Source: a virus
IMG/VR virus record: IMGVR_UViG_3300027770_000012
Span: 1-37,909 of that record
Length of the DNA stretch: 37,909 nucleotides
Reading direction: 5' to 3' (one strand)
Shown: piece after piece, positions 8,101-14,939 of the stretch
Position numbering within the stretch: position 1 is the first letter of the stretch
Layout: the number at the start of each line of letters is the position of its first letter
Made by a program: the position numbers and the translations under genes
The notes under the pieces: generated by a model
Databases searched by the model: none
Told to the model about the DNA's origin: nothing
Seen by the model: only the letters and a program-made list of their open reading frames with translations

Positions 8101-8829
8101 TTAGGGGGTATTAACGTTGTTATCAGCGGGATGGGGGCTGGCAGGATGGGTGTCGTGTCCCCTAGTTAACCTCTTGCGTCTCATGGGTTTATGTCTTTTT
8201 CTGCTAACTTTTTCAACGTCTAAAACTTTTGCGGGGTCATTTGTCGCACAATGATTATTGTAATCACTAGAGTTAATGTCTTTAACCTCAACTACTTCCG
8301 CCTCAATTTGTCTAACTTCTTTGCGGTCACCTATTTGCGCATTCTTTGAATTATAACCGGCGAGAAGTTGAGCCAACGCGGGCGATAATCCATGTTGAAT
8401 ATCTTGTTTAACCTCAACCCTATTAGGTGCTTGCACATATCCGAACGATCTTTCTAACATCCATGCTTTAGCCTGCCATGATTTTTCGCCGGCATTGTTA
8501 ATTGATTCTAAAAGGTTCACTTCGAGTTCGCGCCGAGCCTTTTTTATGGCAGACGCGAAGGAAGCATGTCTTTGTGTCCAACACCGGAGAGTGTTTGGAC
8601 TAATACCCATAATCTCTCCGGCCTTCTCCCACGTCAAACCTTTGCGAATATACTCGCAAACCTTTTCGGTCACTTCCTTTGTAAGTTTTGGAACAACGTC
8701 CGGATGCGGCCTCACCGGTGGCTCAATTAAACTTTTTGAGTCGTTTTCTTTGCAATCCACTGTTTCTGGATATGGATTGTTAAGTTCAATGCCTTTTACG
8801 CCGTCTTTTATATCTTCTCCGGTTGTCAT
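8101..8829 (-). CDS. terS: Terminase small subunit (HTH DNA-binding)
   Basis: About 242 residues if translation starts at the ATG at 8829; the open frame extends to 9015, but the upstream part is Cys-rich, unlike a protein N-terminus, and carries direct repeats. Residues about 48-90 form a helix-turn-helix (KVCEYIRKGLTWEKAGEIMG then SPNTLRCWTQRH), typical of phage small terminases that recognise the packaging site. A helical region follows (KKARRELEVNLLESI, WQAKAWMLERSFG), and a basic, His/Pro-rich tail ends the protein. It lies 32 bases upstream of terL. No good Shine-Dalgarno site precedes the ATG; a TATATT box lies only 10 bases upstream. Confidence 0.8.
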   Translation of the reverse strand: MTTGEDIKDGVKGIELNNPYPETVDCKENDSKSLIEPPVRPHPDVVPKLTKEVTEKVCEYIRKGLTWEKAGEIMGISPNTLRCWTQRHASFASAIKKARRELEVNLLESINNAGEKSWQAKAWMLERSFGYVQAPNRVEVKQDIQHGLSPALAQLLAGYNSKNAQIGDRKEVRQIEAEVVEVKDINSSDYNNHCATNDPAKVLDVEKVSRKRHKPMRRKRLTRGHDTHPASPHPADNNVNTP

Positions 8830-8839
8830 GTTTTCAGCG

Positions 8840-8845
8840 AATATA
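8840..8845 (-). promoter_or_regulatory. Candidate -10 box for the late (terminase) operon
   Basis: TATATT on the minus strand, ending 10 bases before the terS ATG. No TTGACA-like -35 lies at the normal spacing; instead two copies of a 13-bp direct repeat sit just upstream, as would suit an activator-dependent late promoter. If used, the mRNA would have almost no leader. This is inference from a short motif. Confidence 0.25.
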
Positions 8846-8866
8846 AGTTTTTCTGGCGAAATGGCT

Positions 8867-8902
8867 CCTAAAAATCGTTCGAGAATGCCCCTAAAAATCG
8901 TT
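8867..8902. repeat. 13-bp direct repeat, 23-bp period, upstream of terS
   Basis: CCTAAAAATCGTT occurs at 8867-8879 and again at 8890-8902, 23 bp start to start, about two helical turns, so both copies face the same side of the helix. They lie in the gap between the divergent terS and amidoligase genes. They could be an activator or repressor operator for the divergent promoters, or small-terminase recognition sites. Confidence 0.7.
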
Positions 8903-9000
8903 TTCGTGAGTCGGTTTGATGTCCCATACCCCCCAAAAATAGCACACCGGAGGCTTAAAAAAAGCTTTACGCATTCAGCTAAAACAGGCAATCTTAACCC

Positions 9001-10056
9001 ATGAAACACACACAATCGGGAGCGGAAACTATCCCCGCCAAAGTGGATAGAGAGAGACTGATGAATGAGTTCTATAGAGGGATATTAGTCAAGAGTCGCC
9101 AAGCTTACGCATGGCAACCGAAAGCCGTTGCGGTTAGGAGTCGAATTGCAACGGAAGACATGACGTATGAGGAGCGTCAAGAGATTAGAAACGGACGTAA
9201 CGCGATCCGGCTTGCTAGGGGATATAACAGAGTCGAAGATAAGCGTCCGGAAGAGGTAAAAGATAAGTACATGAAAGCATTTAGCGGAAACCTCGTTTCC
9301 GTAGAGTTAGAATGCGTATTCCACAAGGATTATTCCGTTCCAACGGAAAAGGATCTCGGAATGCTGACAGAGGTTGTGGGAGATGGATCTGTAAGATATG
9401 AAGATCACTCCGGAGAAGATGGCTCCGGTGCTGAAGTGAAAGTGACAATGCGTAGCGAGAATCCGGTACGCTTGAAAGGTATTGTGGATAAGATTACCGC
9501 GATGGGAGGTGAAGTGAATACTACATGCGGAATGCACGTCCACCTCGACCAGCGCGGAGTCTCCAAAGTGACGGCGACAAAGAGAGCCAAACGGCTTGTT
9601 AAGTCTCTTCCGGCTCTTATGAAGCTAGTCGCCCCTTCACGTTTGGAGAATCGTTTCTGTCAAATGAACAGAGCCATCCTTAAACATGGAACATATCGGT
9701 TTAACTCGGATCGATATACTATGATTAACTACTTGTCCGCATATCGGAAACATAAAACGATAGAAGTTCGGCTCCATGGCGGAACGCTTGACTTTTGGAA
9801 GGTCTTGGGATGGATCAAGCTTTGTCAATTCATCCAAAACTCTTCCGAGATTGATGCCGTAGCGAAAAAGCGTGATGGCAATTCCTTGGCAATAGGAGTC
9901 GAGGATCTTATCCGCATGGAGAGTCTTCCGGAGTCGATCCGGCTTTATGTGTGGAGACGTTTCCGGCAGTTTCACGTCCACCATGCACATTCGCTCCGGA
10001 CTAAACTCATAGAAGAAAATAAAATCCATCTTACCGATGGAATGGCAATTAGCTGA
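9001..10056 (+). CDS. Amidoligase (COOH-NH2 ligase, Amidoligase_2-type, glutamine-synthetase fold)
   Basis: A 351-residue protein with the signature of the GS-fold amidoligases, ATP-dependent enzymes that join a carboxylate to an amine. Visible motifs are VSVELE at 99-104 (metal/ATP-binding Glu pair), GDGSVR at 127-132, an acidic EVKV strand at 145-148, CGMHVHLD at 176-183 (the family's G-hHVH box), Arg/Asn residues at 215-223, and KTIEVRLHGGTL at 252-263 (the ExR..GT motif). It is the first gene of a plus-strand cassette and precedes a glutamine amidotransferase that could supply ammonia or cleave a gamma-glutamyl bond. The ATG at 9001 has no clear ribosome site; an ATG at 9061 (after GAGAGA) is a reasonable alternative. 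Substrate unknown. Confidence 0.85.
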   Translation: MKHTQSGAETIPAKVDRERLMNEFYRGILVKSRQAYAWQPKAVAVRSRIATEDMTYEERQEIRNGRNAIRLARGYNRVEDKRPEEVKDKYMKAFSGNLVSVELECVFHKDYSVPTEKDLGMLTEVVGDGSVRYEDHSGEDGSGAEVKVTMRSENPVRLKGIVDKITAMGGEVNTTCGMHVHLDQRGVSKVTATKRAKRLVKSLPALMKLVAPSRLENRFCQMNRAILKHGTYRFNSDRYTMINYLSAYRKHKTIEVRLHGGTLDFWKVLGWIKLCQFIQNSSEIDAVAKKRDGNSLAIGVEDLIRMESLPESIRLYVWRRFRQFHVHHAHSLRTKLIEENKIHLTDGMAIS

Positions 10057-10074
10057 AGGAAAGGAAAATACAAT

Positions 10075-11115
10075 ATGTGCAAACTATTAGGATTCTCAGT
10101 ATCGGAAAAAGTTAGCGAAGGAAAACTCTCGGAGATTATCCAAACCGCTCGCGATCTTCTCAAAGATCAAAAAGACGGCTTTGGGTATGCTCTATCCGGT
10201 GGGGATATTAAGGGGATAACATCCCTACGGCTTACAACCGGTTCCCTCCTCGGATACAATTATCCTGAAGTTGGGGAATGGGAAAGCTTGGCGGATCAAC
10301 CCTATGAGGCAAAAGGGAAGCTTTCTCCATGCACCGGAGGGATCTTCCATGGCAGAATCTCCACCAATTCGCTAGGAGTTGAGAACACTCACCCTTTTGT
10401 GAATGATGATCTTGCCTTGGCTCATAATGGGATAGTGGATTACTCCGGAAAGAAGAGAGCCAAAAAAGGAGTGTGTGATAGTGAAGACTTGTTTAACACA
10501 TTCACGATAGGCAAGGGATGGCGCGAGTTGTCGAAACACTACTCCGGATATGCGGGGATTCTTATCCTACGCTCCGGAGGAGCCTTGACGATTTATCGTG
10601 ACAGCACCCCCAACCTTCACATTTGCCTAGTCTCCGGAGGAATTGTAGTGGGAACGACACTCCATGACGTGACAAAGCTTGCGAGCCTTTTCGATAAGGT
10701 TCCGAACGCGCCATGGATGCTCAAACCAGACTTTGCGACAACAATCCAAGATGGGAAGATCATAGGAAAAGAATCGGTCAAACCTATGCCCTCTCGCTCC
10801 TTTGGCGCGAAAGACTCTAAAAGTTTGGGGTCTTCCGGATATTTGGGATATTCCGGATATTCCGGATACGGGAGCCTGTCGAAGACTCAGGAAAAAGAAT
10901 TGTTTCCGGATTATGACGTTTCGCCGTCCGCAGACGTAAATTCGGAAGCTTGGGAAGATGGATACCAATCCGGATATGATGACGGACTGAAGGGATACAC
11001 ACACACTATCCTTTCAGCGGATAGGAATTACAAAGCCGGATACAATGATGGATACAAAGACGGCGAGTTAGAGAAAAACGCTCCGAGCGTAGCATCCGGT
11101 GAGGTATGTCTATGA
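10075..11115 (+). CDS. Class II glutamine amidotransferase (Ntn-hydrolase) with GY-repeat tail
   Basis: A 346-residue protein beginning MC, so Cys2 becomes the N-terminal nucleophile once Met is removed. Class II glutaminase motifs follow: FHGRIST 91-97, NTHPF 104-108, LAHNGIV 115-121 and the acidic SEDLF 136-140. Such domains hydrolyse glutamine to ammonia or act on gamma-glutamyl amides. Residues about 235-275 are a low-complexity linker with GYLGYSGYSGYG. The C-terminus has two GYxxGYxDG copies (about 296-304 and 322-330) of unknown role. GGAAAGGAAA precedes the ATG, 18 bases after the amidoligase stop. No synthase or PRTase domain is fused, so the amidoligase next door is the obvious partner. 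Confidence 0.88.
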   Translation: MCKLLGFSVSEKVSEGKLSEIIQTARDLLKDQKDGFGYALSGGDIKGITSLRLTTGSLLGYNYPEVGEWESLADQPYEAKGKLSPCTGGIFHGRISTNSLGVENTHPFVNDDLALAHNGIVDYSGKKRAKKGVCDSEDLFNTFTIGKGWRELSKHYSGYAGILILRSGGALTIYRDSTPNLHICLVSGGIVVGTTLHDVTKLASLFDKVPNAPWMLKPDFATTIQDGKIIGKESVKPMPSRSFGAKDSKSLGSSGYLGYSGYSGYGSLSKTQEKELFPDYDVSPSADVNSEAWEDGYQSGYDDGLKGYTHTILSADRNYKAGYNDGYKDGELEKNAPSVASGEVCL

Positions 11116-11252
11116 GTAAATACTACGTCATCGATGATCGCCTAATCGTGATCTGCTCCGGCTTTATGTCGCGAGCGGAGGCGAATAGGTGGATCATAAA
11201 AAACGGCGGAGAATGGAAGCCTTGGTATATTGTAAAGGAGGAGAAAACATGA
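11112..11252 (+). CDS. Small protein of amidoligase cassette (46 aa)
   Basis: A 46-residue protein starting MSKYYVIDDRLIVICSG, overlapping the amidotransferase stop by ATGA and therefore probably coupled to it. Two predicted strands and a helix (SRAEANRWIIKNG) look like a compact domain. I do not recognise it. Its C-terminal coding region carries the strong AAAGGAGGAG ribosome site for the next gene. Confidence 0.65.
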   Translation: MSKYYVIDDRLIVICSGFMSRAEANRWIIKNGGEWKPWYIVKEEKT

Positions 11253-11338
11253 ATGTGCCTGTAGTGTTTCTGCATGGTTTGATAATGGGTGCGGGTTTAC
11301 TCGCGTTCGTTTGGATGTTTTGGGATAACAAAAAATAA
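11249..11338 (+). CDS. 29-residue single-pass membrane peptide of amidoligase cassette
   Basis: A 29-residue peptide with one hydrophobic helix (VPVVFLHGLIMGAGLLAFVW) and a short WDNKK tail. It is supported by an excellent AAAGGAGGAG site 6 bases before the ATG and by ATGA-type overlap with the gene upstream. Its function is unknown. It could be a membrane anchor or small toxin-like peptide, or even a ligation substrate through its Lys/Asp-rich tail; these are only possibilities. Confidence 0.6.
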   Translation: MNVPVVFLHGLIMGAGLLAFVWMFWDNKK

Positions 11339-11435
11339 CGTCCAACCTTGTCTTTCCCTTTAGCATGGGGGAAGCAAAGGTTTGACCCGATAGGGTTTGC
11401 CTAAAAGAAATAGAAAAGAAAAGGAGACACACAAT

Positions 11436-11663
11436 ATGAGCGCATTGTATGGAACAATTAAGGGAGCCAAAGGAATGGCCACAAGGTGCGGACATCGCAC
11501 TTTGGAGACTCATTCCGCGTGTTGGAATGGAGCCGTTAGAGTTGAACTGCAACATGACAACGCCACCGGATCGACAACCTATCTTGTCGAATTGGTTCCT
11601 TGGCATGGAACCGGAGAGCATAGGTTCCTAGCGGAAGGAAGGATGGGAGGGGAAAGGAAATGA
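11436..11663 (+). CDS. Small protein of amidoligase cassette (75 aa)
   Basis: 75 residues from the ATG at 11436, chosen because AAAAGGAG stands 10 bases upstream; an in-frame TTG further up has no such site. The sequence MSALYGTIKGAKGMATRCGH, then WNGAVRVELQHD, TYLVELVPWHGTG and HRFLAEG, predicts a beta-rich compact domain with conserved-looking CGH, WNG and WHGTG turns. I cannot assign a family. The 97-base gap before it is the largest inside the cassette and might hold an internal promoter. Confidence 0.7.
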   Translation: MSALYGTIKGAKGMATRCGHRTLETHSACWNGAVRVELQHDNATGSTTYLVELVPWHGTGEHRFLAEGRMGGERK

Positions 11664-11854
11664 GCGAAAAATTATTCAGAGTATCCGCTAGGACTCTTGT
11701 CTCGTACACTGCGGTAGTAAAAGCCGTAAGTGAGGAAGAGGCTCGGATAAAGGCTCAGACCCTACCTTGGAAGGAATGGGAGGAGGATTACAATGATTCC
11801 GATTGGGACATCGGAAGTGCTAGAGAGATAGTGATGGGAGGTGAGAATATATGA
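11660..11854 (+). CDS. Small protein of amidoligase cassette (64 aa)
   Basis: A 64-residue acidic protein with LFRVSARTLVSYTAVVKAVS then SEEEARIKAQTL, a strand-strand-helix layout seen in many small phage proteins of unknown role (the YTAVVKAxSEEEA type). It is coupled to both neighbours by ATGA overlaps, with a GGGAGGGGAAAGGAA-rich upstream region as its ribosome site. Function unknown. Confidence 0.68.
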   Translation: MSEKLFRVSARTLVSYTAVVKAVSEEEARIKAQTLPWKEWEEDYNDSDWDIGSAREIVMGGENI

Positions 11855-12027
11855 CATCAAAACATACATACTATTTTACCGATGAAGGAAGTTTCGGTAG
11901 AATTGATGCAAAACATATAATTGATACGAAAAACTTTACTGATACGGATTGGGAGAGAATTGAACTTTGCAATGATTCTAATCGGTTTGAGTTAGCAAAG
12001 TTTATTGAAGAAAAACGCTCCAAGTAA
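11851..12027 (+). CDS. Last small protein of amidoligase cassette (58 aa)
   Basis: A 58-residue protein (MTSKHTYYFTDEGSFGRIDA...) with a GGAGGTGA ribosome site and an ATGA overlap with the previous gene. It resembles its upstream neighbour in size and in containing aromatic strands followed by an acidic helix (DTDWERIELCND). Function unknown. A strong intrinsic terminator begins five bases after its stop, so it ends the transcript. Confidence 0.68.
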   Translation: MTSKHTYYFTDEGSFGRIDAKHIIDTKNFTDTDWERIELCNDSNRFELAKFIEEKRSK

Positions 12028-12031
12028 GAAC

Positions 12032-12069
12032 AACCGGAGGAGGTTCTATCCCTTCTCCGGTTTATTTTT
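12032..12069 (+). terminator. Rho-independent terminator of the plus-strand cassette
   Basis: Bases 12032-12043 pair with 12051-12062 in a 12-bp stem (core ACCGGAG/CTCCGGT, one G-U pair) around a 7-base loop, followed by TTATTTTTG. It lies directly after the last gene of the cassette and before the convergent minus-strand operon. Confidence 0.85.
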
Positions 12070-12248
12070 GCCCGCATAAATACTTCACACATGCGGAATA
12101 TCCATGGATATGGATATTTCATGACGTTAAATACTTTTTTGAAATTTTTTGAAAAATTTTTGGAAACCCCTATTAGAGCCAAGAAAAACGCCCTATAAGG
12201 GGGAATTTGGGAATCTGGAAAACCAAAAAAATTTGGAATTTTCTATTT
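12070..12248. other. AT-rich convergent intergenic region with a 14-bp palindrome
   Basis: No gene is seen here. Bases 12098-12111 are a perfect palindrome, ATATCCATGGATAT, followed by a further GGATATT. Next come runs of T and A (TTTTTTGAAATTTTTTG and similar) and a TTTGGAA motif repeated three times. On the minus strand CCCTTATAGGG at about 12191-12201 is followed by CGTTTTTC and could be a weak terminator for the early operon. The palindrome could be an operator, and the AT-rich tract could unwind easily. Confidence 0.5.
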
Positions 12249-12419
12249 CTATTTTCCGATAAAACAGCAACAAGCCCTATTACCTAGAGGCTCTACTGTA
12301 ATAGGTTTATACGCCTTTTGATTCTTATTTTGGCTACCCTCTACTTGGTTGGCCTTGAAGACGCGTTGTAGGGGCATTTCCGCTCGATTTTGAGGCATTT
12401 TAACGCCTTTATTTTTCAT
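12249..12419 (-). CDS. Small protein ending the early operon (56 aa)
   Basis: 56 residues from the ATG at 12419, chosen because GGGAGG lies just upstream and it overlaps the previous gene's stop by 11 bases; the open frame reaches further up but without a start signal. Basic and Gln/Asn-rich (MKNKGVKMPQNRAEMPLQRVF), ending with a CCC-F stretch. Unknown function. A hairpin lies inside its 3' end, so part of this sequence may serve RNA structure. Confidence 0.45.
   Translation of the reverse strand: MKNKGVKMPQNRAEMPLQRVFKANQVEGSQNKNQKAYKPITVEPLGNRACCCFIGK
12276..12305 (-). repeat. Inverted repeat inside the 3' end of the last early gene
   Basis: CCTATTAC at 12276-12283 pairs with GTAATAGG at 12298-12305, and TAG(A)/(T)CTA pairs inside it, giving about 12 bp of stem with a tiny loop. 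On the minus-strand RNA it is followed by GCTTGTTGCTGTTTTATC, a poor U-tract. It may help end or stabilise the early transcript. Confidence 0.5.
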
Positions 12420-12750
12420 ATTCATCCTCCCTTGGGCATTCATCGTGTAGTTGCTGTAGGTTCTTCTGGTGTCTGGCAAAGAACGAAGCAAGCCTTCCTA
12501 TGGAGTCTGTAACATCCTTCCATTCGGCCTCAAATACCTCATAGGAGCAGTTGTTATTCATGTCATCCACTAGCTGACCCAATACCCTCACAACAGCGTG
12601 TAGCTGGGCATTCTCAAGCTTTAATAGATGTATAAACCTAATAGCTCTCTTGTAACGATGACTTTCCTCATCCATTGAAGCACCCATTGTATCACACTCC
12701 TTTTCAATAGGTAGCCACATGGCCTCGTCCGGCTTGCCGTTGTCGTTCAT
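12409..12750 (-). CDS. Small helical protein downstream of helicase (unknown)
   Basis: A 113-residue, mostly helical, acidic protein with a Leu-rich central helix (RFIHLLKLENAQLHAVVRVLGQLVDDM) that could form a coiled coil or helical bundle. I do not recognise the family. It follows the helicase across a structured 161-base gap, so it may have its own promoter. Likely an early accessory protein. Confidence 0.65.
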   Translation of the reverse strand: MNDNGKPDEAMWLPIEKECDTMGASMDEESHRYKRAIRFIHLLKLENAQLHAVVRVLGQLVDDMNNNCSYEVFEAEWKDVTDSIGRLASFFARHQKNLQQLHDECPREDEYEK

Positions 12751-12770
12751 TTATTAGTCCAAAACACTAC

Positions 12771-12819
12771 GCAGGAAGGCAGGGGACAGGCAAGGCAAGA
12801 AGCCTGTACCCCTTCCTGC
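12771..12819. other. Large hairpin between helicase and the next early gene
   Basis: GCAGGAAGG (12771-12779) pairs perfectly with CCTTCCTGC (12811-12819), and ACAGGC (12786-12791) with GCCTGT (12802-12807) inside it. On the minus-strand RNA it is followed by GTAGTGTTTTGG, so it could work as an attenuator or terminator, or form part of an origin together with the AT tract and repeats beside it. Confidence 0.6.
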
Positions 12820-12828
12820 TTCGTGATG

Positions 12829-12905
12829 TATATATATTGTATATATATAGAGTCTGTCATAGTGTACATGTCAGTATTTTGGCGACAGTCAGTTGATTTT
12901 GACAG
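12829..12905. other. Candidate replication origin: TA tract plus TGACAG/CTGTCA repeats
   Basis: A TA-only alternating run (12829-12837, then 12840-12849 after TG) is followed by CTGTCA at 12854, ATGTCAG at 12868, GACAGTCAG at 12884 and TGACAG at 12900. The outer two form an inverted pair. It lies immediately beside the helicase and primase genes. AT tract, repeats and hairpin next to replication genes are typical of phage origins, but a promoter region is equally possible. Confidence 0.35.
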
Positions 12906-12911
12906 TAAAAC

Positions 12912-13925
12912 CTAAAAGGTTGCTTGGTTCGCGCTGTATAACCCGCTCTCTACCAATATCTTGCCAGCACTGACAAGCCTCTTAATATAGCGGTATACAG
13001 TCCTGTCTGACACTTCAAACTTTCCTGCCATTGTCTTGACCAGATCGTTGGCAACCCACTCCTTGCTACCCATCTCCCTCAACAGCCTGGAATCCTCTAT
13101 ATTCTTGTGCGCCCCTGGCTTCTTTAGTTTGTCCGGATTGAGCGCATAGTTAGCCTTAAACATCGGATAGCTCCATTGGACTACAAAGCTGTCTATAGGG
13201 GCAAAGTTACGCAACGTCACCTCGCAGGTGAAGGTGCGCTCATCCTCTTCATGGGCGGTCAAAACGACCAAGGAATCTGGATTACGCGCAAAAACACCTG
13301 ACCCGCTGAACCTATCAATCGACTCGCTACTGCTCTTATTGCCCTTACTGAAGTGATGTGACAGGATGACAGACAGGTTGTGGCGGGTTGCCAGCATCTC
13401 AAACTCATTCATAAGCTGTGCCATGTCTCCGGCGTTGTTCTCATCCCTATCCCCCATCAGCATGTAGTTAGGGTCTAGGATGATCGCTTGGTATCCCTTG
13501 TCTCGGATATGCTCCTCAATGATCGGGCGGATTAGGGTAAGGTCTGCCGCGTGGCCCCGCAGTGTCCAGATCGACATATCACCAACTTGGTCTTGCACGC
13601 CCTTGGCCTTGGCTACGTCAAACAACCGGCCTCGGAACGACCACTCTTGAATCTCGAAGTTGATGAACAACACCCGCGACTTGGCGCACTTAACGCCCCA
13701 CCAAGGAGTACCGGTGTGCAGGCTGATGGCTAGGTCAATAAGCGACCATGACTTGTAAGCCTTGCTGCCTCCGCCAAGCAAAAGCTTCCCGCCTTGATGT
13801 AGCAAGCCATCCATAAGGACGTTTGGCTCTTGTATGTTTTCGGACATTAACTCGGCGTAGGTCTTGATTGGTGGGATTGTACTTGGCTCTTGTTTAACTC
13901 CCAAAGCTACTGCTGGCTCTATCAT
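12912..13925 (-). CDS. RepA-like replicative helicase/ATPase (RecA fold) with C-terminal HTH
   Basis: 337 residues from the ATG at 13925, which follows AAGGAGG and overlaps the primase stop (ATGA). Residues 48-60 are a RepA-type Walker A (LLLGGGSKAYKSW, with Lys and Ser conserved in the family's variant loop). NFEIQEW at 89-95 supplies the catalytic Glu. AIILDP at 147-152 is Walker B. LSHHFSKG at 188-195 is the sensor/motif H region. The C-terminal 60 residues (about 275-337) form a winged HTH (SDRTVYRYIKRLVSAGKI) that may bind the origin. It acts in replication with the primase encoded upstream. Confidence 0.85.
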   Translation of the reverse strand: MIEPAVALGVKQEPSTIPPIKTYAELMSENIQEPNVLMDGLLHQGGKLLLGGGSKAYKSWSLIDLAISLHTGTPWWGVKCAKSRVLFINFEIQEWSFRGRLFDVAKAKGVQDQVGDMSIWTLRGHAADLTLIRPIIEEHIRDKGYQAIILDPNYMLMGDRDENNAGDMAQLMNEFEMLATRHNLSVILSHHFSKGNKSSSESIDRFSGSGVFARNPDSLVVLTAHEEDERTFTCEVTLRNFAPIDSFVVQWSYPMFKANYALNPDKLKKPGAHKNIEDSRLLREMGSKEWVANDLVKTMAGKFEVSDRTVYRYIKRLVSAGKILVESGLYSANQATF

Positions 13926-14851
13926 TTCCCCTCCTTGCAGAACCACAAAAGGCTCTGTGTTTTGTCGTTTCTTTTAGCACCAGGAATTCTTACTGGTTGG
14001 CTTGGCTTGAAAGTTGCAGGATCGCACCCCAATGGAACAAGGAAAGCTTTTAATTGCTCAACCCACTCATTCTTTTGTGGCATCTCAAACCAGCCGTGGA
14101 GACTCTTACCGCCTGTGTCAACCACTGCGTAAAGTTTCATTCTGAATAGATCACGCATAAGTTGGAACACCGCCCCGATCTCTGGCTTGGTAAGCACGTC
14201 CGACTCGACTACCAAATAAACCCTATGCTCAACTGTATCGTTCGATCTGCTGATCGTGCCTTGCTTATAGGTTGCTCCAGTCGTGAATTGCCCTATCGGT
14301 GCATCCAACTTCTTCCAATCCCAAGCTGATCGAAAGTTCTGCGGATGCCTACCGCTGTCCTTGACATCACCGATCCAAATGTTGTCGGCGATGTTGAACA
14401 GGGATAGGAACAAGTGATACTCGGTATCTGGATCTTCCAGCTTGACTGGACTCTCCTCAAACATATCGGCAGGATCCCAATTGTAATGAGTCAAGTATCG
14501 GCTCCTGTTAGACTCGGCAATCGTCTTTAGTCTATCCAAAACATCTGCCTCCGGATCTTTCACTAAACGAATTGTAGCAGACGACCCAACAGACATAATG
14601 TTAATAGGACGATATAATGGATCGTTAAATATTAACTTACGAAGTTTGCGGTTAGCCTCATCACGATACGGAGCGCAACTGGTATGCCAGCAGAAGATCG
14701 TGGGTGCGCCATCAACAAATACAGTTGTATCCCTAACCCTCGTATGGCTGGTGTGTGCCGACTCACCTGGACACTTGCAAAGCCCATGGTTCCCGGACTG
14801 CCAATCCACTTGGCCTACGATCTCTTCAGCTTGTCGTTGTGCTGTTGTCAT
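13922..14851 (-). CDS. AEP-type DNA primase with N-terminal zinc finger
   Basis: 309 residues from the ATG at 14851. The N-terminus has a CHC2-like zinc-binding pattern: CKCPGESAH at 25-33 and FCWHTSC at 53-59. The C-terminal half shows an archaeo-eukaryotic primase layout: VYLVVESD (catalytic acidic residues) and, after a helix, LYAVVDTGGKSLHGWFEMP (the (S/T)GGKSLHxW motif), then VRIPGAKR. Together with the RepA-like helicase it would form the primosome; no DNA polymerase is seen, so host polymerase is probably used. No clear Shine-Dalgarno site precedes the start. Confidence 0.8.
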   Translation of the reverse strand: MTTAQRQAEEIVGQVDWQSGNHGLCKCPGESAHTSHTRVRDTTVFVDGAPTIFCWHTSCAPYRDEANRKLRKLIFNDPLYRPINIMSVGSSATIRLVKDPEADVLDRLKTIAESNRSRYLTHYNWDPADMFEESPVKLEDPDTEYHLFLSLFNIADNIWIGDVKDSGRHPQNFRSAWDWKKLDAPIGQFTTGATYKQGTISRSNDTVEHRVYLVVESDVLTKPEIGAVFQLMRDLFRMKLYAVVDTGGKSLHGWFEMPQKNEWVEQLKAFLVPLGCDPATFKPSQPVRIPGAKRNDKTQSLLWFCKEGK

Positions 14852-14939
14852 AAAATTCAAACTGGCTCTGATTCAAGGGGTAGACACACTGAGGAAACGC
14901 CCGCCGCAGGATCTCCCTGCGTACCACAACGCCAGTTAG

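Noticed and set aside
8830-9015. Upstream extension of the small terminase frame to 9015
   Set aside because: The extra 62 codons read as Cys-rich, non-protein-like sequence and cover the 13-bp repeat and the divergent gap; the ATG at 8829 was chosen.
9240-10990. Many TCCGGA sites (about 13) in the amidoligase and amidotransferase genes
   Set aside because: The same hexamer is also common at 16-18.4 kb and 26-29 kb. It mostly reflects Ser-Gly codons TCC GGA and preferred GGA, so it does not mark the cassette as foreign.
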